Shown piece by piece: positions 36,876 through 44,739 of a stretch of DNA of 64,000 nt (its first letter is position 1; each line of letters starts with the position of its first letter). The notes beneath the pieces are model-generated. The model was not told where the DNA came from. It was given only the letters and a program-made list of their open reading frames with translations, and ran no database searches. A program made the translations under genes and the position numbers. Origin of the DNA: Pseudomonas sp. BGI-2 (lineage in GTDB: Bacteria > Pseudomonadota > Gammaproteobacteria > Pseudomonadales > Pseudomonadaceae); contig NZ_SISB01000014.1 in the NCBI RefSeq assembly GCF_004310295.1, forward strand, positions 1 through 64,000, in the 5' to 3' direction.

Positions 36876-37501
36876 CTGACGCCCGCAAAACACCGGAAGA
36901 CGATGTGGTGAAGCATTTTCGTGAACACGCGACCGATGAACCACCGGCCCATCTCGACGCGTTCATTCTGGCCGCCGCACACCGTGAAACGCCTGTGCCG
37001 AAACCGAACCTGTGGCAACGCTGGGTCGAGGCCTGCCAGAAACCCCGTTGGCAAGTCGCGTTCGCCAGCCTTGTTGGTGTCGCGCTGATGTTGGCGCTGG
37101 TGCAACGTACGCCCGAGCAAGTGCCGACCTACGATTCCACCCCGGCACCCAAAACCTCGTCTTTTGCGGCCAAGAAAGAAGCCGCTGAAGTGCCTGCATC
37201 GGTTGCCCGCTCAATGGCGGCCCCGGCTGGCGCGATGTCCGCGCCTGCGCCTGTGGCGCCAATGGCCGATATGGCTGCGCCCGCGCAGAGCGAATCGATC
37301 AGCGCTGACATGGCTGAAGAAGCGAAGGTCAGTAAACGCTTCGCGGCTCCACCGAAGTTCCTCGACGATCAATTGCGGGAAGTGATTCGCCTGCGAAGTG
37401 CCGGTCAAACCAAAGCGGCCGACGACCTGATGGCGACGTTGCACAAACGCTTTCCCAAGGAGAATCTCACCGTCCGACTCAAGAATCTGCAGAAAAACTG
37501 A
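36872..37501 (+). CDS. Probable anti-sigma factor-like membrane protein
   Basis: 209 residues. A short cytoplasmic N-terminus (about 1-60, containing HFREHATDEPPAHLDAFILA), one transmembrane helix (about 66-85, FASLVGVALMLAL), and an Ala/Pro/Met-rich periplasmic part. No zinc-binding HxxxCxxC motif is visible, so it is not a classical ZAS protein. The anti-sigma role is inferred from topology and coupling to the sigma factor. Confidence 0.6.
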   Translation: MTDARKTPEDDVVKHFREHATDEPPAHLDAFILAAAHRETPVPKPNLWQRWVEACQKPRWQVAFASLVGVALMLALVQRTPEQVPTYDSTPAPKTSSFAAKKEAAEVPASVARSMAAPAGAMSAPAPVAPMADMAAPAQSESISADMAEEAKVSKRFAAPPKFLDDQLREVIRLRSAGQTKAADDLMATLHKRFPKENLTVRLKNLQKN

Positions 37502-37581
37502 GACGCAAAGCGCCCAGCGATTTGGCATCAACACCCGAAAGCGCGCACTATCGGGCCATAGCCGATGCGTTGGAGGAAGCC

Positions 37582-37788
37582 GTGGCGAAAAAAATCGATC
37601 GCATCGCCCAAATGCTCAACTGCCCTGTGAAGGGTGAGGAATTGCGGCGAGCAGTGACGAAGAGTCGTAAGGAGTTTCTTCTGGCGAAGCAGGCAGAGGA
37701 GGCGCTGGAGGAAGACGTTCTTGATGATGAAGAGGTTGAGGACGAAGAGGATGATGAGTACGACGAGTTTGATTGGACGACGGAATGA
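37582..37788 (+). CDS. Small acidic-tailed protein
   Basis: 68 residues, not recognised. A basic helical N-terminus (MAKKIDRIAQMLNC...VTKSRKEFLLAKQAEEALEE) is followed by a tail almost entirely Asp/Glu. GTG 37582 has GGAGGAA just upstream; a frame open to TTG 37522 exists but lacks a ribosome site. Its stop overlaps the next gene by ATGA. Confidence 0.6.
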   Translation: MAKKIDRIAQMLNCPVKGEELRRAVTKSRKEFLLAKQAEEALEEDVLDDEEVEDEEDDEYDEFDWTTE

Positions 37789-38000
37789 AAAGCCGCAATA
37801 TGCACCTTCCCGATCATGGCGGCTTGGCGGCTAAGCGCGCGTCATACACGGACTCGCAGCAGGTGCTTGATCGGGTTCAAGCTGAGGCCATTGCAGCTTG
37901 CCGTAGTGATCCGCGCCCAGATTTTGCTGCCGAAATAGTGTTTGCAGAGCTTTATGCGCTCATTGATGGCATCGAAGCTAAGCAAAACGGCACGAGATAG
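37785..38000 (+). CDS. Small hypothetical protein
   Basis: 71 residues, not recognised; contains QVLDRVQAEAIAACRSDPRP and DFAAEIVFAELYALIDGIEA, probably a helical bundle. ATG 37785 overlaps the preceding stop (ATGA). A hairpin at 38012-38050 ends the unit. Confidence 0.6.
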   Translation: MKSRNMHLPDHGGLAAKRASYTDSQQVLDRVQAEAIAACRSDPRPDFAAEIVFAELYALIDGIEAKQNGTR

Positions 38001-38011
38001 CGCTCCTCTTT

Positions 38012-38050
38012 CAAATTGCAGACCCTAGCAATGTCAGGACCTGCAATTTG
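38012..38050. terminator. Hairpin between convergent genes
   Basis: CAAATTGCAG (38012-38021) / CTGCAATTTG (38041-38050), a 10-bp perfect stem between the small gene and the convergent DUF3077-like gene. No strong T-run. Confidence 0.55.
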
Positions 38051-38065
38051 AATGGTGGGTTGCCG

Positions 38066-38359
38066 CTATTCTGCGGTTTTTTCCTTACGCGACGCGGGCC
38101 CTCGCGTCAGTACTTTCACCGCATCATCAACCAACGCTTTACTCAGCGCCGTCAAATAATGCGAAGCCCATGCATGACGATCACTTTCTCTGTCGTAGGC
38201 AGCATCTTTGGATAATGCTTTGGCGAGGAACAGAAAGTCGGAAGCCATGGCTAACGCATCACCGAGAGGCACACCGCGAGTGACGTGGAACACAGCCTGA
38301 TCCGAGCAGTAGATGGCAGGCGTTAAGCCAATGGTTTTCAGCTCTGATTGCTCGGTCAT
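38066..38359 (-). CDS. DUF3077-like small protein
   Basis: 97 residues, MTEQSELKTIGLTPAIYCSD onward. The segment FHVTRGVPLGDALAMASDFL (V.GVPL.DAL..AS) is the core of Pseudomonas DUF3077 proteins; function unknown. ATG 38359 with GGAGGTGGCAA upstream; the ATG overlaps the stop of a 31-codon ORF (ATGA), so translation is coupled to it. The whole unit lies behind the structured leader at 38452-38664. Confidence 0.75.
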   Translation of the reverse strand: MTEQSELKTIGLTPAIYCSDQAVFHVTRGVPLGDALAMASDFLFLAKALSKDAAYDRESDRHAWASHYLTALSKALVDDAVKVLTRGPASRKEKTAE

Positions 38360-38451
38360 TTGCCACCTCCATTGATGGAGGTGCGGTGGGATAGCGATTC
38401 GAAATCGCGTTGAGGGGTAAAACGAATTTTGTACGGATTTATATTGCGCAT
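38356..38451 (-). CDS. 31-codon ORF directly upstream of the DUF3077 gene
   Basis: ATG 38451, preceded by AAGGAG at a good distance; 31 residues beginning MRNINPYKIRFTPQRDFESL and ending NGGGK. The stop TGA overlaps the DUF3077 ATG, and the DUF3077 ribosome site GGAGGTGG lies inside its last codons. Because its own Shine-Dalgarno is the one sequestered by the leader, it is probably the controlled gate for the downstream gene. Whether the peptide itself has a role is unknown. Confidence 0.55.
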   Translation of the reverse strand: MRNINPYKIRFTPQRDFESLSHRTSINGGGK

Positions 38452-38664
38452 GGTCTAGCTCCTTGACGTGGAACTGCCACTTTTTCGTTACCAAGCGAAT
38501 AGGTGACAGCTGTGCGCAGGTTGGTAAACCGGGAGTCAAGGAATCCGGCACGCCCGAAGACGTCCCACGCACAGCCGCCATAGCTCAAAACTGCGGGCAT
38601 AAAAAAACGCCTGCAAATCTGATTGGGGCGCTGTTGCGCTTAACTCTCGGGTTACCAAGCCCGG
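38452..38664 (-). promoter_or_regulatory. Structured RNA leader (copy B) sequestering a ribosome-binding site
   Basis: Same architecture as copy A. A 16-bp helix (38564-38579 with 38505-38520, all pairs canonical or wobble) encloses hairpin ACGUC-UUCG-GGCGU (38550-38563). Strand UUACCAA (38521-38527) pairs with the loop of hairpin UUCG-CUUGGUAA-CGAA (38484-38499). Strand UCCUUGAC (38535-38542) pairs with GUCAAGGA (38460-38467), which holds the Shine-Dalgarno AAGGAG of the 31-codon ORF. An upstream module repeats the loop (CGGG-CUUGGUAA-CCCG, 38648-38663) and the strand (AGUUAAG, 38639-38645, one G-U pair). A terminator-like GCGCC..GGCG plus seven U (38607-38638) lies between the upstream module and the main body. 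Confidence 0.75.
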
Positions 38665-38772
38665 TCGCTGAATTGGCAGCGACGGCGGAAGGGTATCGTG
38701 CAGGTGGATCTCCTGCAACCTCGGGTGTTGGGTGAATGGCAACGGCGTTTGTCAGAGCTCTGGTGGTTGCTG

Positions 38773-38819
38773 ACTACCCAAGAAACTACCCAAGAACCGC
38801 CCAAGAAACTACCCAAGAA
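38773..38819. repeat. Tandem 12-bp repeat
   Basis: Four head-to-tail copies of ACTACCCAAGAA (third copy CCGCCCAAGAA, one base short). Non-coding as far as I can see. Confidence 0.85.
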
Positions 38820-38868
38820 ATTTAGGAAAGCCATCGGGCTCCTGAGTCTGATGCGCGCACTCAAATCG

Positions 38869-38893
38869 AACCGTCAAGTTTTCCTTGACGGTT
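38869..38893. other. Perfect 10-bp hairpin
   Basis: AACCGTCAAG-TTTTC-CTTGACGGTT, upstream of the small-RNA candidate and without a T-run on either side. Confidence 0.6.
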
Positions 38894-38912
38894 GCATCGG
38901 ACCAACCAGCAG

Positions 38913-39003
38913 TTGCCGAGATGCTCTCACCCCTTATAATCACCAACAACACGGCCCCTGTCGGTTGATGCACTCCGGTGCAGAGACTGCTCAGGGGTTT
39001 TAT
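38913..39003 (+). ncRNA. Candidate small RNA with its own promoter and terminator
   Basis: A consensus promoter TTGCCG (38913-38918), 16-bp spacer and TATAAT (38935-38940) would start transcription near 38946. About 50 bases later a hairpin CCCCTG (38955-38960) / CAGGGG (38992-38997) with TTTT follows, enclosing the inner hairpin TGCAC-TCCG-GTGCA. No ORF fits. Could be a short structured RNA or a promoter with an early terminator at the edge of the restriction island. Confidence 0.4.
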
Positions 39004-39271
39004 TGTCTGGATTTTTCTTTTTACCATTTGAGGTTCCGCCAGCCCTGGTCATGGCAGTAATCCCGCCTTCGACGGGAGCGTCCGCTCAACCCTAGGAGTG
39101 AGCCGCGAAGTATCCCTATCCGAAAGAGCCGGAACAAGGTGATCGACGGCTGCTCCATGGGCCAGATTTCAGCCCGGTTCCGGCCCCATTTGGTTAAGAT
39201 GCTGCGTTTCGTCAACCCTTGGGCTGCCAAGTCGCCCGGTTGGCCAGCGTCTTCGATACGGAGTATCTGCA
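39004..39271. other. Region between the RNA candidate and hsdM
   Basis: 268 bp without a gene or a clear promoter by eye. It should contain the hsdM promoter and possibly the left junction of the restriction island. I looked for a copy of the tRNA-Arg end here and found none. Confidence 0.5.
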
Positions 39272-41665
39272 GTGAACCACGCGGTCCACAACAAACTGGT
39301 TTCTTTCATCTGGTCCATTGCCGACGATTGCCTGCGGGATATCTATGTGCGCGGCAAGTACCGCGACGTCATTCTTCCCATGGTGGTGTTGCGTCGCCTG
39401 GACGCTTTGCTGGAGCCGACCAAATCCAAAGTAATGGATGAGTTGGCACTTCAGCGTGAAATGGGATTGACCGAACTGGACGAAAGCGCTTTGCAAGCTG
39501 CTTCCGGCTATGTGTTCTACAACATCAGCAAATGGACGCTCAGTCAGCTACAGAAGACGGCCACCAACAATCAGCAGATCCTCCTGTCCAACTGCGAGGA
39601 GTATCTCGACGGCTTCAGCGGCAACGTAAAGGACATCATCCGGCGCTTCAATCTCAAGGCCCAGGTGCGCCATATGGCGGCCAAAGACGTACTGCTCGAT
39701 GTGCTGGAAAAGTTTACCTCTCGTCATATCAACCTGACCCCGAACGATAACGAGGACCCGGAAGGCAATCGCTTGCCGGCCCTGAGCAACTTGGGCATGG
39801 GCTATGTGTTCGAGGAGCTGATTCGTAAATTTAACGAAGAGAACAACGAGGAAGCGGGAGAGCACTTCACCCCGCGCGAAGTGATCGAGCTGATGACCCA
39901 CTTGGTGTTCGACCCGATCAAGGATCGCCTGCCTGCGGTTATGACCATCTATGACCCGGCCTGCGGCAGCGGCGGCATGCTCACCGAGTCGCAGAACTTC
40001 ATCGAAGAGAAGTACCCGGACCCGAGTACACGGCGGGACGTCTACCTCTACGGTAAAGAAATCAACGACGAGACTTATGCCATCTGTAAGTCGGACATGA
40101 TGATCAAGGGCAATAACCCCGCCTACATCCGACCTGGCTCCACCCTGTCCGTCGACGAATTTGCCGGTAGCCGCTTCGACTTCATGCTGTCCAATCCGCC
40201 CTACGGCAAGAGCTGGGCGAGTGAGCAGAAATTCATCAAGGAGGGCGGTGACGTCATCGACCCACGCTTCAAGGTAACGCTCAGGGACTATTGGGGCAAC
40301 GAAGAAGTGCAGGACGCCACCCCGCGGTCCAGCGACGGACAGTTGCTATTTCTGATGGAGATGGTCGGCAAGATGAAAGCACCGGGCGAAGCTGGTCTGG
40401 GCTCACGCATCGCTTCGGTACATAACGGCTCCAGCCTGTTCACCGGCGACGCTGGTGGTGGCGAGAGCAATATCCGCCGTCACATCATCGAAAACGACCT
40501 ATTGGACGCCATCATCCAGTTGCCTAACAACCTGTTCTACAACACTGGTATCACCACCTACATCTGGCTGCTATCGAGCAACAAACCGGCCCATCGACGG
40601 GGCAAGGTGCAGTTGATCGACGCCAGCCTGTTGTACCGCAAGATGCGCAAGAACCTGGGCAATAAGAACTGCGAGTTCGCTGCCGAGCATATCGAGTTGA
40701 TTACTCAGGCTTACCTCAATCAGGACGGCATCGACCGTCAGGGCGGCAGCGACGGTATCGCTGCCCGAGTCTTCGACAACCGTGACTTCGGCTACCACAA
40801 AGTCAATATCGAGCGGCCTGATCGGCGAAAGGCTCAGTTCAGCGCCGAGCGCATCGAGATTTTGCGCTTCGATAAGTCACTGCGCGAGCCCATGGAATGG
40901 ATCTACGGCCAGTGGGGCGAGGCGGTGTACCAGGATCAGACTCTGGCCAAGAACGAAATGGCTATTCTCTCGTGGTGCGAGGATCAGGGACTGGAATTCA
41001 ACGCCAAACAACGCAAGAAGGTGCTGAGCCTCGAAGTTTGGATGAAGCAGTCCCTGCTTGTGACCGTGGCCAACTACTTGATGCAGGCAGTCGGCACCAA
41101 CGAGTTCGACGACTTCAATGTGTTCGCCAAACAGGTAGACAAGGTGCTCAAACAGTTGCATCGCGACTCCGGTATTAAGCTCGGTGCCAGCGAGCGTAAC
41201 CAGCTGCTGAATGCCGTTAGTTGGTACGACGAAAAAGCCGCTAAGGTGATTCGCAAAGTCGAGAGGTTTGACCGCACACATTTGGCGGTTCTGCAGCAGC
41301 GGCTGAACTGCAGCGAGCCCGAGCTTGTGGATTTTGGCTATTACCCTAATGGCAAGCCCGGTGAGTTCATCACTTATGAATCCAGCAGCGAGCTGCGCGA
41401 CAGCGAAAGCATCCCACTGGCTGATTCCATCCACCGCTTCTTCAAGGTGGAAGTGCAGCCTCATGTCGAGGAAGCCTGGATCAACCTGGAGTCGGTGAAG
41501 ATCGGCTACGAGATTAGTTTCAACAAACATTTCTACAAGCATCAGCCATTGCGCAGCATGGAAGAAGTTTCGCGGGAAATTGTGGCTCTGGAGCAGCAGG
41601 CGGAAGGGTTAATTGCGGAAATTTTGGGGTTGAGGGTTGAAGAACTCTCTGGGGTGTCGTCATGA
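39272..41665 (+). CDS. hsdM: Type I restriction-modification methylase subunit HsdM
   Basis: Adenine-N6 DNA methyltransferase of a type I R-M system, 797 residues. An N-terminal HsdM helical domain is followed by the methylase core: SAM motif DPACGSGGMLTES from residue 228 and catalytic NPPYG from residue 308. After about residue 500 a long extra C-terminal region of about 290 residues makes it larger than the usual 500-540 residue HsdM; similar long forms occur in some HsdM lineages. GTG 39272 has GGAG upstream. Overlaps hsdS by ATGA. Confidence 0.92.
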   Translation: MNHAVHNKLVSFIWSIADDCLRDIYVRGKYRDVILPMVVLRRLDALLEPTKSKVMDELALQREMGLTELDESALQAASGYVFYNISKWTLSQLQKTATNNQQILLSNCEEYLDGFSGNVKDIIRRFNLKAQVRHMAAKDVLLDVLEKFTSRHINLTPNDNEDPEGNRLPALSNLGMGYVFEELIRKFNEENNEEAGEHFTPREVIELMTHLVFDPIKDRLPAVMTIYDPACGSGGMLTESQNFIEEKYPDPSTRRDVYLYGKEINDETYAICKSDMMIKGNNPAYIRPGSTLSVDEFAGSRFDFMLSNPPYGKSWASEQKFIKEGGDVIDPRFKVTLRDYWGNEEVQDATPRSSDGQLLFLMEMVGKMKAPGEAGLGSRIASVHNGSSLFTGDAGGGESNIRRHIIENDLLDAIIQLPNNLFYNTGITTYIWLLSSNKPAHRRGKVQLIDASLLYRKMRKNLGNKNCEFAAEHIELITQAYLNQDGIDRQGGSDGIAARVFDNRDFGYHKVNIERPDRRKAQFSAERIEILRFDKSLREPMEWIYGQWGEAVYQDQTLAKNEMAILSWCEDQGLEFNAKQRKKVLSLEVWMKQSLLVTVANYLMQAVGTNEFDDFNVFAKQVDKVLKQLHRDSGIKLGASERNQLLNAVSWYDEKAAKVIRKVERFDRTHLAVLQQRLNCSEPELVDFGYYPNGKPGEFITYESSSELRDSESIPLADSIHRFFKVEVQPHVEEAWINLESVKIGYEISFNKHFYKHQPLRSMEEVSREIVALEQQAEGLIAEILGLRVEELSGVSS

Positions 41666-42948
41666 CCCAAATAGAGTTTCATTTGCCGCGATATTCACGC
41701 TATAAAAAAACCCAAATAGATTGGGCAAGTAAAGTCCCAGTACATTGGGAGATAAAGGCGCTGAAATACATCGCCAAACTTCAGAGCGGCGACACCATTC
41801 GGCCAGAGCAGTTTACGGAGGACGGATATCCTGTTTTTGGAGGGAACGGTTTTCGGGGATACACCAAATCATTCAATAATATCGGCAGGCTCCCGTTGAT
41901 CGGAAGGCAGGGGGCTCTGTGTGGTAACGTCAACTACTCGTCAGGATATTTCTTTGCCTCCGAGCATGCCGTGGTTGTATATCCGAAGTCAGGGAGCAGC
42001 GTTACATGGATTGGCGAAGCGATTCGAACTGCTGATTTCAATAGACTCTCTCAGTCGACAGCACAGCCCGGCATATCAGTGGCGGTGGTGGAGAACCAAC
42101 GATTTCCGCACCCGCCACTGGCAGAGCAAAAAGCAATTGCAGAATTTATAGATCACAAATCAGACCAAATAGATCAGACAATCCAGATCAAAGAGCGTCA
42201 GATTGAGCTGCTTAAAGAGCGTAAGCAGATACTGATTCAGCAGGCTGTAACACGTGGTATTTTCCCTGATGCGCCCATGCGGGATTCCGGCATCGAATGG
42301 ATCGGCGAAATTCCGGCACATTGGGAAGTTATGGCCAACCGCGCCTTGTTCCATGAACGAGTCGAACCTGGAAAAGAAGAATTGCCTCTGCTATCGGTTT
42401 CCATCCATTCCGGCGTGTCTAAGGAAGAGATATCCGAGGATGACAACATCCGTGGCCGTGTAAAGATTGAAGATAAAACCAAGTACCAAATTGTACGACC
42501 AGGCGATATCGCCTTCAACATGATGCGGGCTTGGCAAGGGGCAATTGGTGCGGTGCGCGTGGAGGGAATGGTCAGCCCTGCCTATACCATTGCAATACCT
42601 TGTCCGCGCCTCAACGCCCAATACTTCGAATACCAATACCGCACACCCATCTTTATCCAGCAGATGGATCGTTACTCCAAGGGCATTACAGACTTCCGTA
42701 AGAGGCTCTACTGGGATGGCTTTAGGCAGTTGATAACCTTGGTTCCTCCTGTTGAAGAGCAGCAGACAATCGTGAAGTTTATCGAGCATGCAATGCAGAA
42801 GCAGGATGCTGCCGTTGCTTTGCTTGAACGACAAATTACCAAGATCAAGGAATACAAATCTACCCTGATCAGCTGCGCTGTAACCGGCAAGATCAAGGTA
42901 CCTGGCGTAGTTGAGCCTGCAGATGTAAAGGAACGGGAGATCGCCTGA
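41662..42948 (+). CDS. hsdS: Type I restriction-modification specificity subunit HsdS
   Basis: 428 residues with two target-recognition domains. The half-repeat hallmark DSGIEWIGEIPAHWEV (about 210-225) starts the second domain, while the first starts at TQIDWASKVPVHWEI. The conserved helical spacers PPLAEQKAIAEFIDHK and PPVEEQQTIVKFIEHA close each domain. Recognises the DNA target for HsdM/HsdR. Overlaps the AlbA-like gene by one base. Slightly lower GC than hsdM, as usual for variable specificity genes. Confidence 0.92.
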   Translation: MTQIEFHLPRYSRYKKTQIDWASKVPVHWEIKALKYIAKLQSGDTIRPEQFTEDGYPVFGGNGFRGYTKSFNNIGRLPLIGRQGALCGNVNYSSGYFFASEHAVVVYPKSGSSVTWIGEAIRTADFNRLSQSTAQPGISVAVVENQRFPHPPLAEQKAIAEFIDHKSDQIDQTIQIKERQIELLKERKQILIQQAVTRGIFPDAPMRDSGIEWIGEIPAHWEVMANRALFHERVEPGKEELPLLSVSIHSGVSKEEISEDDNIRGRVKIEDKTKYQIVRPGDIAFNMMRAWQGAIGAVRVEGMVSPAYTIAIPCPRLNAQYFEYQYRTPIFIQQMDRYSKGITDFRKRLYWDGFRQLITLVPPVEEQQTIVKFIEHAMQKQDAAVALLERQITKIKEYKSTLISCAVTGKIKVPGVVEPADVKEREIA

Positions 42949-44417
42949 TGACGGTGGAGCGCGACCTTGGCTATCTGCAATCCCTGCTCAGAGAACTTTG
43001 CGCGTTGCCGCATGAAACCGAGTGGGTAGAGTTCAAGCAAGACAACGACGATGCACCGATGATCGGCGAATACATCTCGGCGCTGGCCAATGCCGCCGCC
43101 CTACTCGGTAAGCAGTATGGCTACTTGCTCTGGGGCATTGACGATGCCAGGCACGCCGTGACTGGTACGGCTTTCAAACCCTCTGCATCCCGCTATAAGC
43201 AGCAGGAGCTGGAAAGCTGGCTGCTGCAAAAGACCTCGCCGAAAATCCACTTTCGCTTTTTCGAGTTTCCCGCCACCGATAGCCAGCCGGTAGTGATACT
43301 GGAAGTCCAAGCAGCCAGTCATACCCCGGTTCAGTTTGATGGCATCGAATACATCCGGATCGGCTCTTACAAGAAGAAACTGCGCGAGTTTCCTGAAAAG
43401 GAGCGGGCGCTCTGGCGCGTGTTCGACCGAGTGCCCTTTGAACAGCAATTGGCTGCGCAGAACCTAGGCGTTGATCAGGTGCTCAAACTGCTCAACTATT
43501 CGACTTACTTCGACTTGACCAACCAGCACTTGCCCGAGGGGCGCGACGCGATACTCGCGGCGCTGGCGGCCGACCGAATGATCCAGCGCAGCGACAGTGG
43601 GCAATGGCATATCACCAACCTGGGCGCCATACTTTTTGCCAAGCGCTTGCAAGATTTCCCTGCCTTAGGACGCAAAGCTGTACGTGTGATCCACTATAAG
43701 GGCAGCGGAAAACTGGAAACCATTCGTGAACTCACCGGAAACAAGGGCTACGCCTTGGGCTTCGAAGGAGTTATCGACACCTTGAAAACCCTTCTGCCGA
43801 CCAACGAGGAAATCGGCAAGGCTTTCCGTCAGGAGGTTCCAATGTACCCGGAACTAGCCCTGCGGGAGTTGGTGGCCAATGCCATCATTCATCAGGATTT
43901 CAACCTCAGCGGTAGTGGGCCGATGATCGAGCTGTTCGAGCGGCGCATGGAAATTACCAATCCTGGAGTGCCTCTGGTGGACCCGCAGCGCTTTCTCGAC
44001 AGCCCGCCGCGCAGTCGCAACGAGGCGCTGGCCTCGTTCATGCGCCGTATCGGCATCTGCGAGGAGCGCGGCAGCGGCATCGACAAGGTGATCGCCCAAA
44101 TCGAGACTTACCAGCTCCCAGCGCCAATTTTTGAGCAAACCGACGAGCACACTCGCGTGGTGCTGTTTGCTCACAAGGATTACAAGGACATGGAGCCGGA
44201 GGACCGCATTCGCGCTTGTTACCAACACTGCTGCCTGAAGTATGTGAATCGCGAGCCAATGAATAACACCTCGTTGCGCAAACGATTTCAGATCGACGAG
44301 GGTAACAGCGCTATGGCCAGCCGGATCATCAAGCAGACCATCGAAGCAGGCCTGATCCGCTTGTATGATCCCAAGGCCAATCGCAAAGTCTATCGCTATG
44401 TCCCAGGCTGGGTATGA
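42948..44417 (+). CDS. AlbA_2 / ATP-binding (GHKL) protein embedded in the hsd operon
   Basis: 489 residues. N-terminal AlbA_2/Schlafen-like domain (about 15-150: ETEWVEFKQD, YGYLLWGIDDARHAVTGT, IEYIRIGSYKKKLREFPEKE), then a HATPase_c_4 region (about 300-400: ELALRELVANAIIHQDF with the N-box, and GSGIDKVIAQ), then a C-terminal helix-turn-helix. Proteins like this are often called RecG-like transcriptional regulators. Between hsdS and hsdR it could regulate the operon or be an accessory defence factor; neither is shown. Confidence 0.8.
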   Translation: MTVERDLGYLQSLLRELCALPHETEWVEFKQDNDDAPMIGEYISALANAAALLGKQYGYLLWGIDDARHAVTGTAFKPSASRYKQQELESWLLQKTSPKIHFRFFEFPATDSQPVVILEVQAASHTPVQFDGIEYIRIGSYKKKLREFPEKERALWRVFDRVPFEQQLAAQNLGVDQVLKLLNYSTYFDLTNQHLPEGRDAILAALAADRMIQRSDSGQWHITNLGAILFAKRLQDFPALGRKAVRVIHYKGSGKLETIRELTGNKGYALGFEGVIDTLKTLLPTNEEIGKAFRQEVPMYPELALRELVANAIIHQDFNLSGSGPMIELFERRMEITNPGVPLVDPQRFLDSPPRSRNEALASFMRRIGICEERGSGIDKVIAQIETYQLPAPIFEQTDEHTRVVLFAHKDYKDMEPEDRIRACYQHCCLKYVNREPMNNTSLRKRFQIDEGNSAMASRIIKQTIEAGLIRLYDPKANRKVYRYVPGWV

Positions 44418-44739
44418 CTTCATTTGACGCTCATTTGCCGGTCATTTGACTGAGATGCTCAAAACTGCCAAAGAAAGGCTTAAAACCCAATAGATTCAGG
44501 GCGGTTGGAAAAAGCGTTCATTTGACTGCGAGGGATATTTTTAGACGATCTAGCCAGTGGTTAAACCAGCAGCGGGTTACCAGTAAATCCAAGTTTTAGA
44601 TTTAAGATTTTATAAATCAATGGGTTAGCTTGTGGCTGCGAATGTCTAAGCTCTCGCCATCTAGACATTTTCAGACATTCGTACACTGCGTCGGGGGTAG
44701 GTTGGCTTCGACGGGCAATTTAGGCACAAGGAAGCCAGC
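44418..44739 (+). promoter_or_regulatory. hsdR upstream region with iterons and inverted repeat
   Basis: 322 bp without a gene. TCATTTG occurs at 44420, 44431 and 44442 (exact 11-bp period) and again at 44518. Further down, a perfect 9-bp inverted repeat CGAATGTCT (44639-44647) / AGACATTCG (44673-44681) encloses TGTCTA/TAGACA. These look like protein sites controlling hsdR separately from hsdMS. Confidence 0.55.

Noticed and set aside
38066-38581. Extended DUF3077 gene starting at 38581 through the leader
   Set aside because: The frame is open but has no ribosome site, while ATG 38359 has GGAGGTGG; its early codons overlap the conserved RNA structure. The similar open frame in copy A (19320-19463) shares only the first residues, as expected from nucleotide conservation of the RNA.
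38652-39060. Open frames on both strands between the DUF3077 leader and hsdM
   Set aside because: They arise from the 12-bp tandem repeats and lack ribosome sites or recognisable domains.
38400-39271. Third tRNA-Arg attachment repeat marking the left end of the hsd operon
   Set aside because: Searched by eye for the tRNA 3'-end sequence; none found.
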